From: DATKLX01 sp035542155
GTDB taxonomy: Bacteria; Chloroflexota; Anaerolineae; Anaerolineales; Anaerolineaceae
Direction: 5' to 3'
Length of the DNA: 17,224 bases
NCBI GenBank assembly: GCA_035542155.1
Contig: DATKLX010000176.1
Coordinates: 1-17,224, forward strand
Part shown: in pieces, positions 14,601-17,224 of the stretch
Layout of the letters: every line of letters begins with the position of its first letter
How positions within the stretch are numbered: the first letter of the stretch is position 1
Position numbers and translations under genes: made by a program
The notes under the pieces: generated by a model
Told to the model about the DNA's origin: nothing
The model's database searches: none
What the model saw: the letters and a program-made list of their open reading frames with translations, nothing else

Positions 14601-15195
14601 CTGGCTCAAGCCCCAGGCTGTCTATGGCTACTGGCCCGTCCAATCCGAGATGGATGACCTGGTCTTTTACGATCCCAATTCGGTTGAGCAGGGCTCGCCC
14701 GCGGAGATCCAGCGCTTCAGCTTCCCTCGACAGCCAGATGGAGACCACCTCAGCCTGGCAGATTATTTCGCCAGCACCGATTCAGGGATCATGGACGTGG
14801 TCGCCCTTCAGGTTGTCACGGTTGGCGAGGAGGCTACCCGCCGCTTCCAGCGCCTGCAGGATACCAACCAGTACACAGAAGCTTATTACACCCACGGCCT
14901 GGGCGTTCAGACTGCCGAGGCGGCTGCGGAGTACCTCCAACGCCACATCCGCCGCGAACTGGGTCTGCTTCCTGGTCAGTGCAAGCGCTATTCGTGGGGC
15001 TACCCGGCCATACCCGAGCTGAACGACCACGAAAAGGTGTTTGCGCTTCTCCCCGCGGAAAGCGAGATCGGCGTGTCTCTCACTGCGGCGTACCAGCTCG
15101 TCCCCGAGCAGTCCACCGCCGCGATTGTCGTCCACCACCCCGACGCGAAATACTACAACGTGGGCGAGAGCCGGGTCGAACAATTAATGCGCTAA
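11674..15195 (+). CDS. metH: Cobalamin-dependent methionine synthase
   Basis: MetH transfers the methyl group of 5-methyl-THF to homocysteine through cobalamin. All four modules are present in 1173 aa. The homocysteine/zinc domain is about 1-325 (C239 in GLNCSTGP; C305/C306 in GGCCGTTPAHI). The pterin domain is about 350-640 (IGERLNTQGSRNFKK). The cobalamin module is about 645-880, with DxHxxG at D749/H751/G754 (GDVHDIGKN). The reactivation domain is about 905-1173, with RxxxGY at 1105-1110 and HHPDAKYYNVGES. The start is ATG 11674, with GGGGAG 7 nt upstream and MSETKVQP just before the domain. The open frame extends back to ATG 11578, but that lies inside riboswitch helix P1 and would translate the terminator. 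Expression should fall when SAM is high. Confidence 0.96.
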   Translation: MSETKVQPYTNRRYLDAIQDRVLIFDGAMGTSLQKMDLGVAEFGGEKTLGCIDYLVISYPQAVETVHRSFLEVGADVIETDTFRANRFTLSEYGLGDHVLELNEAAAKLARRIADEYSTPGQPRFIAGSMGPSGKLPSVDDPEMSNVTFAELSAVYREQATGLIRGGVDLLLIETSQDILEVKASILGVQGAFADTGQRVPLQVQVTLDTTGRMLLGTDPAAVLVILEGLPIDVIGLNCSTGPEHMREPIHYLGEHASLPVSCIPNAGLPLNIDGQAVYPLEPEPFVNDLLEFVEKNHISVVGGCCGTTPAHISLLVEKLHGRKHPPRPEIQAPMLSSNTLATAMLQEPRPFLIGERLNTQGSRNFKKIILAEDYDSVLTLARQQVDGGAHGLDICVALTERGDEALTMRKVVKVLASSVRAPLVIDTTEPDVMETALETTAGRSLLNSTHLEGGPDKARKIFALAKKYNAAVICLTIDEQGMAKTADRKLEVARRLVDLAVSEFQLKPQDLVFDALTFTLATGDPEFATSAVETLEGIRRIKTELPGVLTSLGVSNVSFGLAPGLRAVLNSVMLYHAVQNGLDMAIVNPAHVTPYAEIPAEERELAEDLIFNRRPDALPRFIEHFDQPDAVAKTETRRNPLEGMTAEQRVHWRILHRHKEEIENDLSEILDRVSPEKRSDQAVMIINTVLLPAMKEVGDKFGAGELILPFVLQSAEVMKKAVSYVEQFLEKKEGASRGTLVLATVYGDVHDIGKNLVKTILSNNGYKVIDLGKQVPAEKIITQAVEANATAIGLSALLVSTSKQMPLIVNELDRRGLKFPILIGGAAINQRFGRRILLTEQGRYYEPGVFYCKDAFEGLATMESLTTPGKKEDLLARTRKEADFELRRASQAEEFTPARIRSEVPPAKRIPVPPVWGPRVVHSMPLESVFECLPKNELFRLSWGAKNTHGDAWERLKAEYEQRLREMEKQAIQEGWLKPQAVYGYWPVQSEMDDLVFYDPNSVEQGSPAEIQRFSFPRQPDGDHLSLADYFASTDSGIMDVVALQVVTVGEEATRRFQRLQDTNQYTEAYYTHGLGVQTAEAAAEYLQRHIRRELGLLPGQCKRYSWGYPAIPELNDHEKVFALLPAESEIGVSLTAAYQLVPEQSTAAIVVHHPDAKYYNVGESRVEQLMR

Positions 15196-15228
15196 TGACA
15201 ATGCAACATCCCACAGCAAAGAGGTTTG

Positions 15229-17106
15229 ATGGGAAACCTGACTTTATCCGCTCTTTTCGAAAGTGGCAAACCAGTCCTGGCCGATGGCGCGATGGGGACT
15301 ACCCTTCACCAGCGCGGCGTCAGCTTCGATCAGTGTTTCGACGAGCTGAACCTGACCAACCCGGGGTTGGTCGGAGAGATCCACCGCGAATACATCCAAT
15401 CTGGTGTGCAGATCCTCAAGACCAACACCTTTGGCGCGAACCGTTACAAGCTGGCCCGGCACGGCCTGGAAGCCCAGGTGCTGGATATCAACCGCGCAGG
15501 CGTGGATCTTGCCCGGCGAGTGGTCCTGGCCTCATTCCGCGACATTTTGATTGCCGGAGACGTCGGGCCGCTGGGCGTGCGTTTGGCTCCCTTCGGGCGC
15601 GTCCAGACGGACCAGGCCTGCCAGGCCTTTGAAGAGCAGATCGGCGCGCTCAAAGATGCCGGAGCGGACTTGATCCTGGTCGAGACGATGACCGACCTGT
15701 ACGAGATCCGCGAGGCAGTCAATGCCGCCCGGCACGTCGCCCCCGAGCTACCGATCATCGCTTCGATGACCTTCACCCGCGACGACCGCACCCTCCTCGG
15801 CGACTCGCCCGAAAAGGTGGCCGCCGCGCTGTGGAATGACCGGGTCGACGTGATTGGGGTCAACTGCTCGGGTGGTCCCGCCCAGCTCCTGCGCATCCTC
15901 AAGTTGATGCACGCTGCGGTTCCCCAAGCCAGGTTCTCGGTGATGCCCAATGCGGGTTGGCCCGAGCAGGTCGGCGGGCGGATCATGTACCCGGCTGTCC
16001 CCCAATATTTCGGGGATTATGCCCGCCTATTCTGGTCGGCTGGCGCGGGGATCATCGGTGGCTGCTGTGGCACCACTCCCGAGCATATCCACTCCATGCG
16101 CCAGGCAATCGATACGGCCCCGGCGGAGCTGGCGGCCAATGGGAACTCGCAACCCACCGCCGAGCCTGAAGAAGCCCAGCTCACCCCCGAACAGCCCACC
16201 CAGCTCGCTCACAGGCTGGCCTCAGGCCGCTTCGTCATCGCCGTCGAGATGGACCCGCCCCGCGGGGTCGCGATCAAGAAGGTGCTTGCCGGGGCGAGCC
16301 TGCTCGCCGAGGTCGGTGCGGACGTGATAGACGTCGCCGACAGCCCCATGGCGCGCATGCGCATGAGCCCCTGGGCGATCTGCAACCTGGTCCAGCGCCA
16401 GATCGGCCTGGAGACTGTGCTCCATTTCCCCACCCGCGGGCGCAACCTGCTCCGCGTCCAGGGTGATCTCCTCGCCGCCCACGCTCTCGGCGTACGCAAC
16501 GTGTTCGTGGTCATGGGCGACCCGACCGCCGTGGGCGATTACCCCGACGCAATGGACAACTACGACCTGGTCCCTTCCGGCCTGATCAAGCTGATCAAGC
16601 AGAACTTTAATGCCGGCGTCGATCACGCCGGTTCAGACATCGGCCAACCGACCTCGTTCTTTGTGGGTTGCGCCTTGAACCTCAACCCGCCGGACCCTCA
16701 GGCCGAGATCAAAAACCTGCGCCGCAAGCTGCACGCCCAGGCGGATTTCATCCTCACTCAGCCGATCTATGAGATCGGTCCCGCGCGCGCCTTCCTCCAG
16801 CGTTTCCAGGATGATTATGGACCCTTGCCTGTACCGGTCATCGCCGGCGTGCTGCCCCTCATGAACCCGCGCCACGCGGCCTTCTTGCACCACGAAGTCC
16901 CCGGCATGTTCATTCCTGAGGAGATTCGCCGCCGGATGGAGGCCAGCGGCGAAAACAGCGTATTGGTTGGGCGCGAAATTGCGATAGAATTAATTGTTGA
17001 AATTCGCTCGTTGTTCAACGGGATCTATCTCATGCCGGCCTTTAACCGCTTCGATAATATCGCCGAGATCATCGATGCGGTCCGACAGTTGGAAAAAACC
17101 GGATAA
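15229..17106 (+). CDS. Bifunctional homocysteine S-methyltransferase / methylenetetrahydrofolate reductase
   Basis: This 625-aa fusion is of the YitJ type. Residues 1-295 are a zinc-dependent homocysteine methyltransferase: DGAMGTTLHQ, C213 in GVNCSGGP and C279/C280 in GGCCGTTPEH. A linker rich in Ala, Pro and Glu (296-325) leads to a MetF-like TIM barrel (about 330-625) beginning FVIAVEMDPPRG, with E340 at the catalytic Glu position. It also contains HFPTRGRN and VFVVMGDPT. The reductase makes 5-methyl-THF, the methyl donor of MetH. ATG 15229 has GAGG at 15221-15224, a short but usable spacing; the TTG three bases earlier is too close. It follows metH by 33 bp and shares the riboswitch leader. 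Confidence 0.93.
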   Translation: MGNLTLSALFESGKPVLADGAMGTTLHQRGVSFDQCFDELNLTNPGLVGEIHREYIQSGVQILKTNTFGANRYKLARHGLEAQVLDINRAGVDLARRVVLASFRDILIAGDVGPLGVRLAPFGRVQTDQACQAFEEQIGALKDAGADLILVETMTDLYEIREAVNAARHVAPELPIIASMTFTRDDRTLLGDSPEKVAAALWNDRVDVIGVNCSGGPAQLLRILKLMHAAVPQARFSVMPNAGWPEQVGGRIMYPAVPQYFGDYARLFWSAGAGIIGGCCGTTPEHIHSMRQAIDTAPAELAANGNSQPTAEPEEAQLTPEQPTQLAHRLASGRFVIAVEMDPPRGVAIKKVLAGASLLAEVGADVIDVADSPMARMRMSPWAICNLVQRQIGLETVLHFPTRGRNLLRVQGDLLAAHALGVRNVFVVMGDPTAVGDYPDAMDNYDLVPSGLIKLIKQNFNAGVDHAGSDIGQPTSFFVGCALNLNPPDPQAEIKNLRRKLHAQADFILTQPIYEIGPARAFLQRFQDDYGPLPVPVIAGVLPLMNPRHAAFLHHEVPGMFIPEEIRRRMEASGENSVLVGREIAIELIVEIRSLFNGIYLMPAFNRFDNIAEIIDAVRQLEKTG

Positions 17107-17115
17107 ATTACCCTT

Positions 17116-17224
17116 ATGCTCCTCACCATCGACATTGGCAATACCAACCTCACTCTTGGCCTCTACCAGGGGGCAACGCTGGGACCCCGCTGGCGTCTTG
17201 CCACCGACCACGAGCGTATGCCCG
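17116..17224 (+). CDS. coaX: Type III pantothenate kinase, 5' part (runs off the window)
   Basis: The first 36 codons begin MLLTIDIGNTNLTLGLYQG and continue to WRLATDHERMP, matching the N-terminus of CoaX, including the ATP/phosphate-binding DxGNTN motif. CoaX phosphorylates pantothenate in the first step of coenzyme A synthesis and belongs to the ASKHA fold. The start is 9 bp after the reductase stop. No clear Shine-Dalgarno sequence is seen, which suggests coupling to the upstream gene. The rest lies outside the window. Confidence 0.87.
   Translation, partial: MLLTIDIGNTNLTLGLYQGATLGPRWRLATDHERMP

Overview
The window looks like chromosomal DNA of a GC-rich bacterium, most plausibly a member of the Chloroflexota (Anaerolineae-like). 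This is inferred from the gene mix: LysM/M23-type secreted proteins with Pro/Thr-rich linkers, a two-fold glutaredoxin-like (PDO) gene, a stand-alone selA and an S-box-controlled metH. No rRNA or other decisive marker is present. There are no tRNAs, rRNAs, CRISPR arrays or insertion sequences that I can see.

Layout. (1) Positions 1-4932, plus strand: the tail of an unidentified reading frame, then three tandem, overlapping paralogous genes. Each encodes an exported protein with an N-terminal anchor, one LysM domain, a conserved helical middle domain and a C-terminal M23-like domain carrying an inserted acidic DLDGDG loop. The first two have transmembrane anchors and the third a lipoprotein signal. 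(2) Positions 4948-6787, minus strand: an operon of an ECF sigma factor, an overlapping zinc-binding (HxxxCxxC) anti-sigma factor, a decayed two-thioredoxin-fold disulfide oxidoreductase and an OsmC-family thiol peroxidase. It reads as a thiol-stress regulon whose oxidoreductase has been lost. (3) Positions 6788-8275: tsaD (tRNA t6A synthesis) flanked by short non-coding stretches holding a perfect 24-nt palindrome, a direct repeat upstream of the sigma gene and two degenerate copies of an extragenic repeat. (4) Positions 8276-11345, minus strand: a four-TM membrane protein, selA and an M24-family metallopeptidase. (5) Positions 11410-17224, plus strand: a sigma70-type promoter, a SAM-I riboswitch with terminator, full-length cobalamin-dependent metH, a fused homocysteine methyltransferase/methylenetetrahydrofolate reductase, and the first 36 codons of a type III pantothenate kinase (coaX).

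How the parts work together: the metH-HMT/MTHFR pair forms a methionine and one-carbon unit that SAM should repress through the riboswitch. The fusion makes 5-methyl-THF and MetH uses it. selA implies a selenocysteine system encoded elsewhere. The most unusual parts are the triplicated M23-like genes, which lack the canonical first zinc histidine; the oxidoreductase pseudogene, whose two deletions each hit a CxxC site; and a riboswitch terminator whose 3' arm copies 8 nt of the aptamer.
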